Shown one piece after another: positions 48,244 through 57,468 of a DNA stretch of 64,000 bases. The stretch's first letter is position 1. Every line of letters starts with the position of its first letter. The stretch spans positions 213,041 to 277,040 of the forward strand of contig NZ_FOVL01000002.1 in the NCBI RefSeq assembly GCF_900115145.1. Direction: 5' to 3'. Under the pieces are notes generated by a model that had not been told where the DNA came from, made no database searches, and was given only the letters and a program-made list of their open reading frames with translations. Made by a program: the position numbers and the translations under genes. This stretch comes from Salegentibacter flavus. Lineage in GTDB: Bacteria > Bacteroidota > Bacteroidia > Flavobacteriales > Flavobacteriaceae.

Positions 48244-49145
48244 GCAGAATGAGTTTGTTTAGTTAATTCCAGAAACTGTTCTTCCAGGCTCTCGCGGCGT
48301 TTTATGAGATAGGAGAGAGAAAGACCTTTTTCAAAAATATATTCGTTGATGGTTTCCGGCTCCATAGGTTCAGCAAGAATTGCGGTAACCAGGCCATCTT
48401 TTTCAGAAACCTTAGCGATATGGGGATGTCCTTCCAGGATTTGGATTAGAAGATCATTGTTTTTGGATTTGAGCTCAAAGAAACCGTGGCTGGCATTAAT
48501 ACCATCCACGGGACCGCTGTATAATTTCTTTCCTTTTCTGATGATCACCACATGAGTGCAAACTTTTTCAACTTCGTCCAGTAGGTGAGAGGCCAGTAAA
48601 ATAGTAGTCCCGCCGGCAGCGATCTTTCGAATGATCTCCCTGATTTGATGAATTCCCTCGGGGTCAAGGCCGTTGGTAGGTTCATCCAGGATGAGAATTT
48701 CAGGATCATTCAGCAGAGCCGAGGCGATTGCCAGGCGTTGTTTCATTCCCAGGGAAAATGTTCTGAATTTGCTGTCTTTTCTATCCAGCAGGCCAACCAG
48801 TTTTAACTTCTCTTCGATCTTTCCTTTGTTTACCCCTTTTATCTTGCAAACCAGTTCCAGGTTTTGCACTGCGGTCATATAAGGATAAAAGTTAGGATGC
48901 TCAATAATGGCTCCTACTTTTTTAAGGGCCTCGTGTGTAGATTCGAAACCTTCAAACCAGGAGAAACTTCCGCTGGTTTTATTCACCACATTAAGAATCA
49001 TTCCCAGAGTAGTGGATTTTCCACTCCCGTTGGGGCCTAAAATCCCGTATACATTTCCTCTTTGAATACTAAAGGAGAGTTGGTCAACCGCGGTAAGGGA
49101 ACCAAATTTCTTGGTGAGTTGGCTTATTTTTAGAATTGTTTCCAA
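48240..49145 (-). CDS. ABC transporter ATP-binding protein
   Basis: Single nucleotide-binding domain: GPNGSGKSTT near 38-47, signature FSLGMKQRLAIASALL near 135 (SLGMKQR as in drug/antibiotic exporters), and LILDEPTNGLDPEG near 158. The C-terminal ~80 residues are the small extra domain seen in ABC-2 exporter ATPases. Translationally coupled to the permease gene downstream. Confidence 0.93.
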   Translation of the reverse strand: METILKISQLTKKFGSLTAVDQLSFSIQRGNVYGILGPNGSGKSTTLGMILNVVNKTSGSFSWFEGFESTHEALKKVGAIIEHPNFYPYMTAVQNLELVCKIKGVNKGKIEEKLKLVGLLDRKDSKFRTFSLGMKQRLAIASALLNDPEILILDEPTNGLDPEGIHQIREIIRKIAAGGTTILLASHLLDEVEKVCTHVVIIRKGKKLYSGPVDGINASHGFFELKSKNNDLLIQILEGHPHIAKVSEKDGLVTAILAEPMEPETINEYIFEKGLSLSYLIKRRESLEEQFLELTKQTHSA

Positions 49146-49186
49146 AATTGAAGAAATATTTTGTAATATGACTACTAAGGTAAGCT

Positions 49187-49222
49187 TTTGTTACAGAGTT
49201 CAGGGCAGATAGCTTATTTTTG
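49187..49222 (+). promoter_or_regulatory. Promoter candidate for the 355-residue unknown gene
   Basis: TTTG at 49187-49190 and TATTTTTG at 49215-49222 match the Bacteroidetes -33 and -7 boxes exactly, with a 24-base spacer (slightly long). The start codon is 18 bases downstream. Confidence 0.5.
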
Positions 49223-49239
49223 AAAAAAGCGAATGCAGC

Positions 49240-50307
49240 ATGGAAGAAAAATTGATGTCCAGGAAAAAACCTTCTTTTCCTGTTAATGAAAGATTTAATA
49301 GATATTTAGCCAAACATAATCGTAACACTAAGATTCCTGTTTTTTATGATGATCTTTTAAGATTTGCAGGTTCTATTGTGGTTTACGATCAACATGAACA
49401 GGATACTTTCTGGGTGCGTTGTTATTATGAAGACCATGAGCGCCTGGAAATCGACGAAAGCCTCAAACAGGTGTATACCATCCTGCATTCTGATGGGAGT
49501 GACGATTCGCTGGAATTCCTTAATATTGATGCTATAGATTACTGCACCTTCGGAAATTCTAAACCTTTCAGGGTGCGGGTGCGTAATATTCTGAATGATA
49601 GTTTCACCTATTTCTATGTAAAAAAAGCTGATGCCTCCAGGATCTACGGACTTGAATTTGAACACTTGCTTTCGCCACACCGTATTAATTTTCTGGTTTA
49701 TAAAGACACTTTGATTGAAGAACATATAGCGGGGATTCCCGGAGATGTTTTTATCGAAGAGCATTTACCGGCCTGCGATAACAGGGCACAAACTCAAATC
49801 GCGAAACAGTTTGTGAAGTTCAACGAGCGTTGTACGGTACGGCTGCTCGGAGATATGAGGTCTTATAATTATGTGGTGATACCAACCCACGATTTTGACC
49901 ACGTGGAATACCAAATTAGAGCGATAGATTTCGACCAACAGTGTTTTGAAGGAAATTTAAAAGTTTACCGGCCTCAATTTTTCAAAGAAAATTATACCAT
50001 GGTGAAACTTGTCCAGGAAAAATTACAGGAATCCTCCATCGAACAGTACCGCAAAGAAGAACGTTCTCTTCTGGCAAAAAGAATGATCAATACACGACAG
50101 CGCTACAAGGAATTAATTAGGTGTATGATAAATGACCATGTTTCCACTCACCAAAATGTGAAACAACTTCGTAAAGATCTTTACCGGTACACCAACGATA
50201 TGAAGTTTAAACGAGCCAATACTATGGGACAAATTCTTCGCACGGCGCTGGATTTCGTTATGCGGAATTATGAAGATGTCAATATGAAACGTCTGCTACA
50301 GGATTAA
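49240..50307 (+). CDS. Conserved protein of unknown function, possibly kinase-like
   Basis: A soluble protein of 355 residues that I do not recognise by family name. No signal peptide or membrane helix. The first 180 residues look alpha/beta; a later segment RSYNYVVIPTHDFDHVEYQI then RAIDFDQQCFEGNLKVYRP (about 208-248) recalls the HxD...N and DFD spacing of protein-kinase-like folds, but no glycine loop is evident. The C-terminal ~90 residues are basic and helical. Alternative start ATG six codons in (49255). Confidence 0.6.
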   Translation: MEEKLMSRKKPSFPVNERFNRYLAKHNRNTKIPVFYDDLLRFAGSIVVYDQHEQDTFWVRCYYEDHERLEIDESLKQVYTILHSDGSDDSLEFLNIDAIDYCTFGNSKPFRVRVRNILNDSFTYFYVKKADASRIYGLEFEHLLSPHRINFLVYKDTLIEEHIAGIPGDVFIEEHLPACDNRAQTQIAKQFVKFNERCTVRLLGDMRSYNYVVIPTHDFDHVEYQIRAIDFDQQCFEGNLKVYRPQFFKENYTMVKLVQEKLQESSIEQYRKEERSLLAKRMINTRQRYKELIRCMINDHVSTHQNVKQLRKDLYRYTNDMKFKRANTMGQILRTALDFVMRNYEDVNMKRLLQD

Positions 50308-50311
50308 ATAA

Positions 50312-50335
50312 AAAAGGGACTGCAAGGTCCCTTTT
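50312..50335. terminator. Bidirectional terminator
   Basis: AAAAGGGAC / GTCCCTTTT stem with a six-base loop, preceded by A's and followed by TCT, lying between convergent genes, 5 bases after the unknown gene and 7 bases from the stop of the nucleoid-associated gene. Confidence 0.82.
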
Positions 50336-50341
50336 CTAATT

Positions 50342-51400
50342 TTAACTCTTCTCTTCTTTATTGAAATAAACAAGATAATAGTACATCTGTTTTTCTTCGT
50401 CCCAGCCTTTTTCCACAAATTTATCTGCAGATTCGGCATTAACAAAGTCCATTTTTATTTGAATGTTGGTGTCCAGGTTTATAATATTTTTGATCTTTTT
50501 CCGGGCATCGGTAACAGCCTTATTAGCAATAGGGAATTCGGTGAGATCTTCTATCTTGTATTTCGGACCTTTCTCCGTTTTGTAGTGCTGAAACTCAGGT
50601 AAAAGCTCCGGATTGTCGACTACAGAATTTAAAAAATTACTTTCCTCAAAGGCGTCATTTTTAGCGAAATAGTCCATACTTCGGTTCATAAACATGACCT
50701 CTTCCTTCTTGTCTTCCGCAGGTAAAACAACGTCTTTGGCAAAATTCTTACAAAAATTAAGGTAAGACTTGGTGTTGTAATTTTCATCTCGCATCACATC
50801 TACTCCAAGGAAATTTTCCAGCCAGTATTTGGTGTCATATTTATTGGAATCTACCGAAAGGATCTTGTAACCTTCAGCCCGATTTTTATTGAAAATAAGG
50901 GCGCCTTTATCAAGTTTGTTGAGGTTGATTCCCTGTTGGACGATCATATCCAAAATGCTGCCTTTTTCTTCAAACTGAAGGAAATCATGTTTAAGTTCCG
51001 ATTTAAAAATGCCGATGGCTGAAACCTTTTCATTATCCAGCTGCATGTTTTCAAAATAAACCACATATACCTCTCCGCTTTTTATGTGGGGATGCGAGGA
51101 TTGTTCAAAAAGCAAGGTGGTGATTTTCTTGGAAACCTCGTGAATAACCGTGGGATCGTCAAAGATGGCATTGGCCATATTATATAACTCATTGAACTCT
51201 ATATCTGCCTCGTGCGAAAAATTGAAGTAATTCTCTTCTTTTTCCCTAAAAGGCTTAAGAAAATATTCCTTGATAAGTGGCATGATCTCATCATTCAACT
51301 GATATGGCGTTGCCGATAAAAATAGGTTTTCGTTTCTGCTTTTATTCCCTACCCTGTGAATAGAAAGCGATTCGATTTGAGCATTAAAAAGGTTGATCAT
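50342..51400 (-). CDS. Nucleoid-associated protein, NdpA/YejK family
   Basis: A 352-residue member of the 37-kDa nucleoid-associated protein family (E. coli YejK). The N-terminus (INLFNAQIESLSIHRVGNKS) and the segment VYVVYFENMQLDNEKVSAIG near 107-126, followed by a conserved KSELKHDFLQ, are typical. Its molecular job is poorly known. Downstream of it on the minus strand is the bidirectional terminator. Confidence 0.8.
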   Translation of the reverse strand: MINLFNAQIESLSIHRVGNKSRNENLFLSATPYQLNDEIMPLIKEYFLKPFREKEENYFNFSHEADIEFNELYNMANAIFDDPTVIHEVSKKITTLLFEQSSHPHIKSGEVYVVYFENMQLDNEKVSAIGIFKSELKHDFLQFEEKGSILDMIVQQGINLNKLDKGALIFNKNRAEGYKILSVDSNKYDTKYWLENFLGVDVMRDENYNTKSYLNFCKNFAKDVVLPAEDKKEEVMFMNRSMDYFAKNDAFEESNFLNSVVDNPELLPEFQHYKTEKGPKYKIEDLTEFPIANKAVTDARKKIKNIINLDTNIQIKMDFVNAESADKFVEKGWDEEKQMYYYLVYFNKEEKS

Positions 51401-51420
51401 TCAGTATACTGTTTTTAGTC

Positions 51421-51440
51421 ATTTCCGCGAAGGCGGAAAT
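51421..51440. repeat. REP-like palindrome
   Basis: ATTTCCGC-GAAG-GCGGAAAT is a perfect 8-base stem with a four-base loop in the 220-base gap upstream of the nucleoid-associated gene. The wording 'gtcattTCCGCGAAGGCGGAaatc' is that of a hairpin repeat widely dispersed in bacterial intergenic DNA. Confidence 0.65.
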
Positions 51441-51620
51441 CTTATTTAGTCATTGCAAAATTCTGGTCCGTGGGATTTCAGAAAAAAAGAAATACCCGAG
51501 GAAGAGTTTTTTAAATTCAGGTGTAATAGTAGTGAATTTTTCCTTCTGAAATTGGCGACTTTAAAACTTTAAAGCGAAATTACAGGACCGAGACAAGTTC
51601 TGGATGATATACCTTCGGAA

Positions 51621-52115
51621 TCAATTCCAGTTTTCGTCGAAAGAAAGATTATCGTAATCGTCAATATCCAGATCATCATCAACTACTGTATCATCGTCTT
51701 CAGCAATAAATTCTTTGTCGGGAGCTGAATCCGGTAACTGCCCGTGCACGAACATTAGATTAGGGTAGTCACGGCCTTCTTCAATTTCAGCGATTTCGCC
51801 AAGTTCAATGAGGAAAGTCCACATATTTAAAAAATCGTATACGTAGATGATTTTTCTATTTTTCTCATCCAAAATACTTTCCAGGCTGGTTTCATTCATA
51901 AGACGAACCTCACCACCCATATCGAATTGTGAAATTTCTTCGCCCTGGTTCCATTCTTCGTCACTCAGGTAAAATGAAGCCATTTCGGTACCGTCAAATC
52001 CAAAGGACTGAACTATGGAATTATGGAGGTCTTCCAAAGTACTTTCCTGAAGTATTTCTATATCCCTGAACACATCTTCTTCTGCATCGAGAATTACTCT
52101 AAATCTGTAAACCAT
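51621..52115 (-). CDS. pRiA4b ORF-3-like (IS1096 passenger-like) protein
   Basis: 164 residues; the domain opens VYRFRVILDAEEDVFRDIEI with TLEDLHNSIVQSFGFD near 27-42 and SFYLSDEEW near 47-55, the pattern of the plasmid pRiA4b ORF-3 family (also called IS1096 TnpR-like). The C-terminus is strongly acidic. Despite the name no mobile element surrounds it; such genes are common stable chromosomal genes in flavobacteria. Confidence 0.8.
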   Translation of the reverse strand: MVYRFRVILDAEEDVFRDIEILQESTLEDLHNSIVQSFGFDGTEMASFYLSDEEWNQGEEISQFDMGGEVRLMNETSLESILDEKNRKIIYVYDFLNMWTFLIELGEIAEIEEGRDYPNLMFVHGQLPDSAPDKEFIAEDDDTVVDDDLDIDDYDNLSFDENWN

Positions 52116-52165
52116 AATAATAAATTTAAGGCTTCAAAGTTACGTTTTTTAGATGAGAATGAAAG

Positions 52166-53179
52166 CTATTTGGTAAATCTGTGCAAGGTATAGGTCATTG
52201 CCGCCAGAAGGAAAAATGCGCCTACCTGGTGTGCTACTCCCAGCCAAACCGGCACATAGAGAATTAAGGTGAACACTCCAAGTAGGAATTGAACCCCAAG
52301 CAGGATTAACAGCGCATTTATGGCTGTTGTGTGCCGGTGCTCAGGGGCTAATTTTCTGGATCTGTACCAGATGTAAAGGATAACCCCCACCACGATATAC
52401 GCAAGGTACCTGTGCACAAACTGAACCCCACTTTTACCTTCAACAAAATTCATTAAAAGCGGTTCCTGCTCGATCCACACGGTTTCATGAATCAGTTTTC
52501 CTTCAGCCATCAACGGCCAGGAATTATGTATGAACCCAGCATCGAGCCCGGCCACAAAAGCCCCCCAAATGATTTGGATAATCAGGATGATCATCCCAAA
52601 TCTTAGCAGGTTTCTAAAACCTTTGTCAATACTACTACGATTCGGATAGATAAGGTCAAGTGCCACCCAAAAGGTATATGCGAAAGTTAAAAATGCAGTT
52701 GTAAGGTGGGCCGCCAACCTATAATGGCTAACATCAGGCATATCTACCAGGCCGCTTTTTACCATGTACCAGCCCAGAAATCCCTGAAATCCTCCAAGAA
52801 GCAGTAGAATGAGAGATTTCCTGATGGTAGGTTTGGTGAGTTGTTTAGTAATGAGGAAATATAAAAAAGGAACGACGAAGACTATCCCAATTAGCCTACC
52901 GAGAACGCGGTGAAGCCACTCCCAGAAATAAATATTTTTAAATTCCTCAAGAGTAAAATGATAGTTTTTCTTTTGGTATTCAGGAAACTGCTTGTAATAT
53001 TCAAAAGCCTCTGTCCACTCTTGCTCATTCATTGGTGGAATAGTACCGGTAACAAGTTTATAATCTGAAATCGATAAGCCGGAATGTGTAAGTCGCGTTA
53101 TGCCCCCCACAATAACCATTATAAATATTAGAATGCAACCCGTAAACAGCCAGTAAACTACTTTTTTATTGTCTTTCAT
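52166..53179 (-). CDS. ctaA: Heme A synthase (COX15/CtaA)
   Basis: Membrane enzyme oxidising heme O to heme A for aa3-type cytochrome oxidase. Eight hydrophobic helices in 337 residues; TGCILIFIMVIVGGITRLTH and SGLSISDYKLVTGTIPPMNE mark the N-terminus, the heme-ligating histidines are in EWLHRVLGRLIG, HYRLAAHLTTAF, FVHRYLAYI and GVAHQVGAFFLL. Nothing is missing. It implies an aerobic cytochrome oxidase elsewhere in the genome. Confidence 0.95.
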   Translation of the reverse strand: MKDNKKVVYWLFTGCILIFIMVIVGGITRLTHSGLSISDYKLVTGTIPPMNEQEWTEAFEYYKQFPEYQKKNYHFTLEEFKNIYFWEWLHRVLGRLIGIVFVVPFLYFLITKQLTKPTIRKSLILLLLGGFQGFLGWYMVKSGLVDMPDVSHYRLAAHLTTAFLTFAYTFWVALDLIYPNRSSIDKGFRNLLRFGMIILIIQIIWGAFVAGLDAGFIHNSWPLMAEGKLIHETVWIEQEPLLMNFVEGKSGVQFVHRYLAYIVVGVILYIWYRSRKLAPEHRHTTAINALLILLGVQFLLGVFTLILYVPVWLGVAHQVGAFFLLAAMTYTLHRFTK

Positions 53180-53221
53180 CTGTTTAATATAATAGGCTCA
53201 TAAAATAATTTCAAAAGAACC

Positions 53222-54640
53222 TTAGTTAGCCCTTAAACCAAGCTCCTTTCCTTTTTTTAGCATTAACTCTCTGGCAGCTTTGTGTTCATTAGGGATTTCA
53301 CCTTCCAGGATGGCCTCCTTAATAGTTTCTTTGATGATCCCAATCTCTCTTGAGGGATTAATATTGAAGGTTTCCATGATTTCCTCGCCACTCACCGGAG
53401 GTTGGAAATTGCGAACGTGATCACGCTCTTCCACTTCTTTCATCTTCGAACGTACCAGCTTAAAGTTGTTATGATACTTCTTAAAGCGTTTAGGATTTTT
53501 CGTGGTGATATCGGCTTCGCAAAGTGTCATTAGGTCCTCTATATCCTCACCTGCATCAAAAATGAGTCGGCGCACTGCAGAATCGGTTACATCGTTATCA
53601 ACTATAGCGATGGGGCGGGAGCTCATCAATACCAGTTTCTGAACATATTTCATCTTCTCATTAAGCGGAAGGCGAAGACGTTTGAATAATTTATAAACCA
53701 TCTTTGCTCCTACAAATTCGTGGCCGTGAAAGGTCCAACCAATTTTTTTATGGAATTTTTTCGTGGGTGCTTTTCCTATATCGTGTAAAAGTGCTGCCCA
53801 GCGCAACCAAAGATCATTTGTGTTCTTTGAAATATTATCAACCACCTCAAGGGTATGCCAAAAGTTATCTTTATGGCGTTGACCTTCAATCTCATCTATG
53901 CCTTCGAGAGCGGTGAGTTCAGGCATAATAATTTGAAGCAAACCTGTTTTATGCAAAAGGGAGAATCCTTTTGAGGGCTTATCGGCGAGCATTATTTTAT
54001 GAAGCTCATCGGTAATCCTTTCTTTAGAAATAATTTTGATCCTGTTTTTATTTCTTGAAATTGCTTCCAGGGAATCCTTTTCAATTTTAAAGTTTAACTG
54101 AGTGGCAAACCTGATTGCGCGCAACATACGTAGGGGATCATCAGAATAAGTGATATCGGGATCCAGGGGAGTTCTAATTATTTTTGCATTCAGGTCTTTC
54201 AGACCATTAAAAGGATCCAGGAGATCTCCATAGTTTTTATCATTTAATCCCAGGGCCAGTGCGTTAATGGTGAAATCCCTGCGATTTTGGTCGTCTGCAA
54301 GTGTTCCGTCTTCTACGAGCGGCTTGCGGCTATCTTTTTGGTAGCTTTCTCTGCGTGCCCCAACAAACTCGATTTCCATGTCGAAAGCTCGAAGCATTGC
54401 AGTACCATAAGTTTTAAAAATCTGAACCTTTGGTTTATGCGGAAGTTTTCCTGCTACTTTTTTTGCCAGTTCAATTCCGCTTCCTACCGCAACAATGTCT
54501 ATATCCTTGGGTTCGCCGCGATTAAGGATATAATCGCGAACAAAGCCACCAATTACGTAGCTTTCCAGTTGAAGCTCTTCAGAAGCTTCAGAAATTACCT
54601 TGAAAATATTATGAGTAAGGGCGTTTTTGTAATTCTCCAC
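53222..54640 (-). CDS. cca: CCA tRNA nucleotidyltransferase with HD domain
   Basis: Adds or repairs the 3' CCA of tRNA. The nucleotidyltransferase signature VIGGFVRDYIL with metal aspartates in KDIDIVAVG is near the N-terminus; RRDFTINALAL and the RNA-binding helices follow; an HD phosphohydrolase domain (WAALLHDIGKAPTK, then HGHEFVGAKM) occupies the middle. I prefer GTG at 54640 (MENYKNALTHNIF) as start; ATG at 54700 would add 20 basic residues that the family does not have. Confidence 0.9.
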   Translation of the reverse strand: MENYKNALTHNIFKVISEASEELQLESYVIGGFVRDYILNRGEPKDIDIVAVGSGIELAKKVAGKLPHKPKVQIFKTYGTAMLRAFDMEIEFVGARRESYQKDSRKPLVEDGTLADDQNRRDFTINALALGLNDKNYGDLLDPFNGLKDLNAKIIRTPLDPDITYSDDPLRMLRAIRFATQLNFKIEKDSLEAISRNKNRIKIISKERITDELHKIMLADKPSKGFSLLHKTGLLQIIMPELTALEGIDEIEGQRHKDNFWHTLEVVDNISKNTNDLWLRWAALLHDIGKAPTKKFHKKIGWTFHGHEFVGAKMVYKLFKRLRLPLNEKMKYVQKLVLMSSRPIAIVDNDVTDSAVRRLIFDAGEDIEDLMTLCEADITTKNPKRFKKYHNNFKLVRSKMKEVEERDHVRNFQPPVSGEEIMETFNINPSREIGIIKETIKEAILEGEIPNEHKAARELMLKKGKELGLRAN

Positions 54641-54752
54641 CTTTTGGGTTTTTGGGGTATCCTGGCACTTCCGGGTAATCTTATTTCTGCTCCTTATCAT
54701 TATAAAACCTAATCAGATTCAGAATGCAATAAATACCTTTAAAATTTTTAAC

Positions 54753-55322
54753 CTATTTCCTAATCACAGTCACCTTACCATCGTTTGTTAACTTAATGAT
54801 AGCCGAAGGTTTGCCAGACTGTTTTGAGCGCTGTAAATTTACTACATAGTCCACACCTTTTAAAATCTCCGGGCTGATTTGAGCAAAGGATTGAGGAGTT
54901 TTTTCACCACTTATGTTGGCTGATGTGGAAACGATTGGTTTTCTGAATCTTTTAACCAATTCATTGCTGAATTTATCCTTAGAAACCCTAATCGCCAGTG
55001 AATTGTCATCGGCAATAAGGTTCTCGGCAACCCTGATGGGATCATCGTAAATTATTGTTGTGGGTTTGTTGGCATATTTCAGGATATCGTAAGCCACTTC
55101 AGGCACGTCTTCTACAAACTGGTTCAGCATTTTATAATCTGAAACAAGACAAATTAGCGCCTGACTTTCTTTGCGTTTTTTTAAAGCATAAACTTTATCT
55201 ACCGCATCTGCATTAGTAGCGTCGCAGCCAATTCCCCAAACTGTATCGGTGGGGTAAAGGATGAGTCCACCGCGCTTGAGGGTTTCCATGCAATTTTGCA
55301 TTTCGGTTTTATAATCGCTCAT
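54753..55322 (-). CDS. tsaC: Threonylcarbamoyl-AMP synthase (Sua5/YrdC family)
   Basis: First step of the t6A tRNA modification. The YrdC core is complete: LKRGGLILYPTDTVWGIGCD at the N-terminus, KPTTIIYDDP in the middle, and RKPIVSTSANISGEKTP with the conserved SANxSG. I chose ATG at 55322 (MSDYKTEM); it overlaps the end of the upstream glycosyltransferase gene by 14 bases. Confidence 0.93.
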   Translation of the reverse strand: MSDYKTEMQNCMETLKRGGLILYPTDTVWGIGCDATNADAVDKVYALKKRKESQALICLVSDYKMLNQFVEDVPEVAYDILKYANKPTTIIYDDPIRVAENLIADDNSLAIRVSKDKFSNELVKRFRKPIVSTSANISGEKTPQSFAQISPEILKGVDYVVNLQRSKQSGKPSAIIKLTNDGKVTVIRK

Positions 55323-56427
55323 TGAGTATTTTTTTATATTCTTCAAAAGTATTTTTAGCCATTATTACAGAAGTGAAATTCTCTAATAACTTCTGATAGG
55401 AAATTTCTGCAAATTTCGGGATCAATTCTTCATTATTAGCTAAAAACAGAATGTTTTCGCATAATTTTTTATAATCGTGGGCCTCTGCCAGTAAACCGTT
55501 GGATTTATGGGTTATAATTTCCGGGATTCCGCCCACCGACGTGCTTATTACCGGAACTTTATGAAAAAAGGATTCATAGATAAATTGAGGTAGGCCTTCG
55601 CTTTGAGAAGTCATTATGGAGATATCGAATTGAGGAATAAGTGCTGAAGCATTTTCACGGAAGCCCAGGAAGCTAAAATTTTCCTCCAAACCATATTGTT
55701 TTACCGCCACTTTAAGCAAACTCGTACGTTCCTTGGCAAAGTTCCCAATTTGAACAAAATGAAAGTCGCTTCTGTTTTCAAGATTTATAAGTTGGTTTGC
55801 AGTCTTTATTAGCGTATGAAGGTCTTTTGCTCTTATATGGTTGGCAATATTACCTATAATTTTTTTTTCTGAAGGAATTTTAAGGATTTCCCTAATATTG
55901 AGACTGGCCTTTGAAGATCCCTGCAAATCCTTGTCAATCCCGTGGTAAAGAGTTAAGACTTTTTCCGGGGATTTAATGCTTTTAATACAAACCATACGGG
56001 TTGCTTCTGAAACACAAAAGATTTTTCTGATTTTGGGATAATTGTACTTATAAAGACTTTGCTTTCTCTGTTTTATTGGAAAACTCGTTTTTTTGCTCAA
56101 AACAAAGGGGGGGAGATCTTTAAAATGATCAGCCATTACTGCCAGACTAAGGGCAGTAGGATCGTGTAAATGGATTAGGTCTATTTTTTCCCGGTTACAA
56201 ACAGTAATTAATTTCAAAATAAACCTGGGATCAATTTTAAGGGCCAGGGGAGCGGCAAGAAATTTTAAATCTGTTTTTTCTAAACGCCTGTATAACCATC
56301 CTTTTTGATTACAAAGGATTAGGTTTTGAATTTCTGGATGATGATTTTTGAATTCCCGGCAAAGCACCTGTATCTGGTTTTCACCACCACCCCAGTTTTT
56401 TACTCCGGAAACATGAAGAATTTTCAA
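55309..56427 (-). CDS. Glycosyltransferase family 4
   Basis: Retaining GT-B glycosyltransferase. The N-terminus is HVSGVKNWGGGENQIQVLC; IIGNIANHIRAKDLHTLI and the donor-binding SEGLPQFIYESFFHKVPVIS with GGIPEII near 300 define the C-terminal domain. The start codon is TTG (56425-56427), forced because no ATG or GTG lies near. Donor and acceptor unknown; it neighbours surface-polysaccharide genes. Confidence 0.88.
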   Translation of the reverse strand: MKILHVSGVKNWGGGENQIQVLCREFKNHHPEIQNLILCNQKGWLYRRLEKTDLKFLAAPLALKIDPRFILKLITVCNREKIDLIHLHDPTALSLAVMADHFKDLPPFVLSKKTSFPIKQRKQSLYKYNYPKIRKIFCVSEATRMVCIKSIKSPEKVLTLYHGIDKDLQGSSKASLNIREILKIPSEKKIIGNIANHIRAKDLHTLIKTANQLINLENRSDFHFVQIGNFAKERTSLLKVAVKQYGLEENFSFLGFRENASALIPQFDISIMTSQSEGLPQFIYESFFHKVPVISTSVGGIPEIITHKSNGLLAEAHDYKKLCENILFLANNEELIPKFAEISYQKLLENFTSVIMAKNTFEEYKKILNERL

Positions 56428-56606
56428 AACAGTTTGATTAAATTTAGAGAAGCATTTATTTCCGAATTTTGGAAATCGCTACAGGTTTAAAACCGGCAGC
56501 TAAATTACAGATTTAATTTCAGGGAATCGCAATGAGTCAGAATACCATACTTGCTGGCAAGACCGACCTTCGGCTAATTGCATTAAGCTATATTTATTAA
56601 AAACTT

Positions 56607-56614
56607 TACCTTTG
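56607..56614 (+). promoter_or_regulatory. -7 box before the GT2 gene
   Basis: TACCTTTG is a perfect TAnnTTTG match, 39 bases before the ATG of the GT2 gene. A TTG about 26 bases upstream is further than the usual -33 spacing. Confidence 0.4.
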
Positions 56615-56652
56615 CACGGCCATCAGGCCTTATTAAAAGCAATGATTTGGAA

Positions 56653-57468
56653 ATGAAATCTGCCTTACTTATCTCTACTTATAACTGGCCTGAGGCCTTA
56701 AAGGTAGTTTTGAAGAGTATTCGTAACCAGTCGGTGTATCCAGATGAGGTTATTATTGCTGATGATGGCTCAGGAAAGGAAACCAGGGATATTATAGAGG
56801 ATTTTAAGAGAGAGATTAATTTGAAAGTCACTCATATCTGGCAGGAGGACAAGGGGTTCCGTAAGTCCGCAATTCTTAATAAAGCTTTGGCTAAATGTAC
56901 TTCAGATTATATTATTCAAATAGATGGCGATTGCATCATGCATAAGGATTTTATTGAAGATCATCTTGCACGGGCAGAATCAGGAGTATTTTTGTTTGGG
57001 TCCAGGGTTAATATTAAACCTGAGGCAGTAAAAAAAGTTTTGGACTTAGACAAAGCAGAATTCTCTCTTTTCTCTTCCAACATCAAAAATAAAACCCGAA
57101 ATATCAGAATTCCGGTTTTTCAGGAGTTTTACAAGCCTAAATCTGATTTTTCAGAAAAGACACGTGGATGTAATCTTTCTTACTGGAGAAAAGATTTTTT
57201 AGCCGTAAATGGATACGATGAAGCTATGGAAGGTTGGGGGCGGGAAGACTCTGAGTTTGTGATTAGACTGCTCAATAAAAATATAAAAGGGAAACGCTTG
57301 AGATATGGCGGAATTGTTTACCACATTTATCATCCCGAAAAATCTAAAGAATTTGTAGCGGTAAATTCTAAGATTCAGCAAAACACCATTAAAGAAAACA
57401 AGCAATGGTGCCGGAATGGGGTAGATAAATACTTAGCTCAAAACTCAATGTATAAACCGATAGAATGA
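56653..57468 (+). CDS. Glycosyltransferase family 2
   Basis: Inverting GT-A enzyme. ALLISTYNWPEALKVVL and IIADDGSGKETRD form the nucleotide-binding start; the metal-binding DxD is in IQIDGDCIM near 95-103; TRGCNLSYWRKDFLAVNGYD and GREDSEFVIRL near 175-210 belong to the galactosyltransferase-like C-terminal part. ATG at 56653 is preferred to TTG at 56647. It overlaps the following kinase-like gene by 4 bases, so the two act together on surface glycan or LPS core. Confidence 0.9.
   Translation: MKSALLISTYNWPEALKVVLKSIRNQSVYPDEVIIADDGSGKETRDIIEDFKREINLKVTHIWQEDKGFRKSAILNKALAKCTSDYIIQIDGDCIMHKDFIEDHLARAESGVFLFGSRVNIKPEAVKKVLDLDKAEFSLFSSNIKNKTRNIRIPVFQEFYKPKSDFSEKTRGCNLSYWRKDFLAVNGYDEAMEGWGREDSEFVIRLLNKNIKGKRLRYGGIVYHIYHPEKSKEFVAVNSKIQQNTIKENKQWCRNGVDKYLAQNSMYKPIE

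Noticed and set aside
51621..52115. Mobile element because of the IS1096-type family name
   Set aside because: No transposase, inverted repeats or target duplication nearby; the family name is historical.
55309..55346. tsaC start at 55346
   Set aside because: It would overlap the glycosyltransferase gene by 38 bases and add residues unlike the family; ATG at 55322 fits better.
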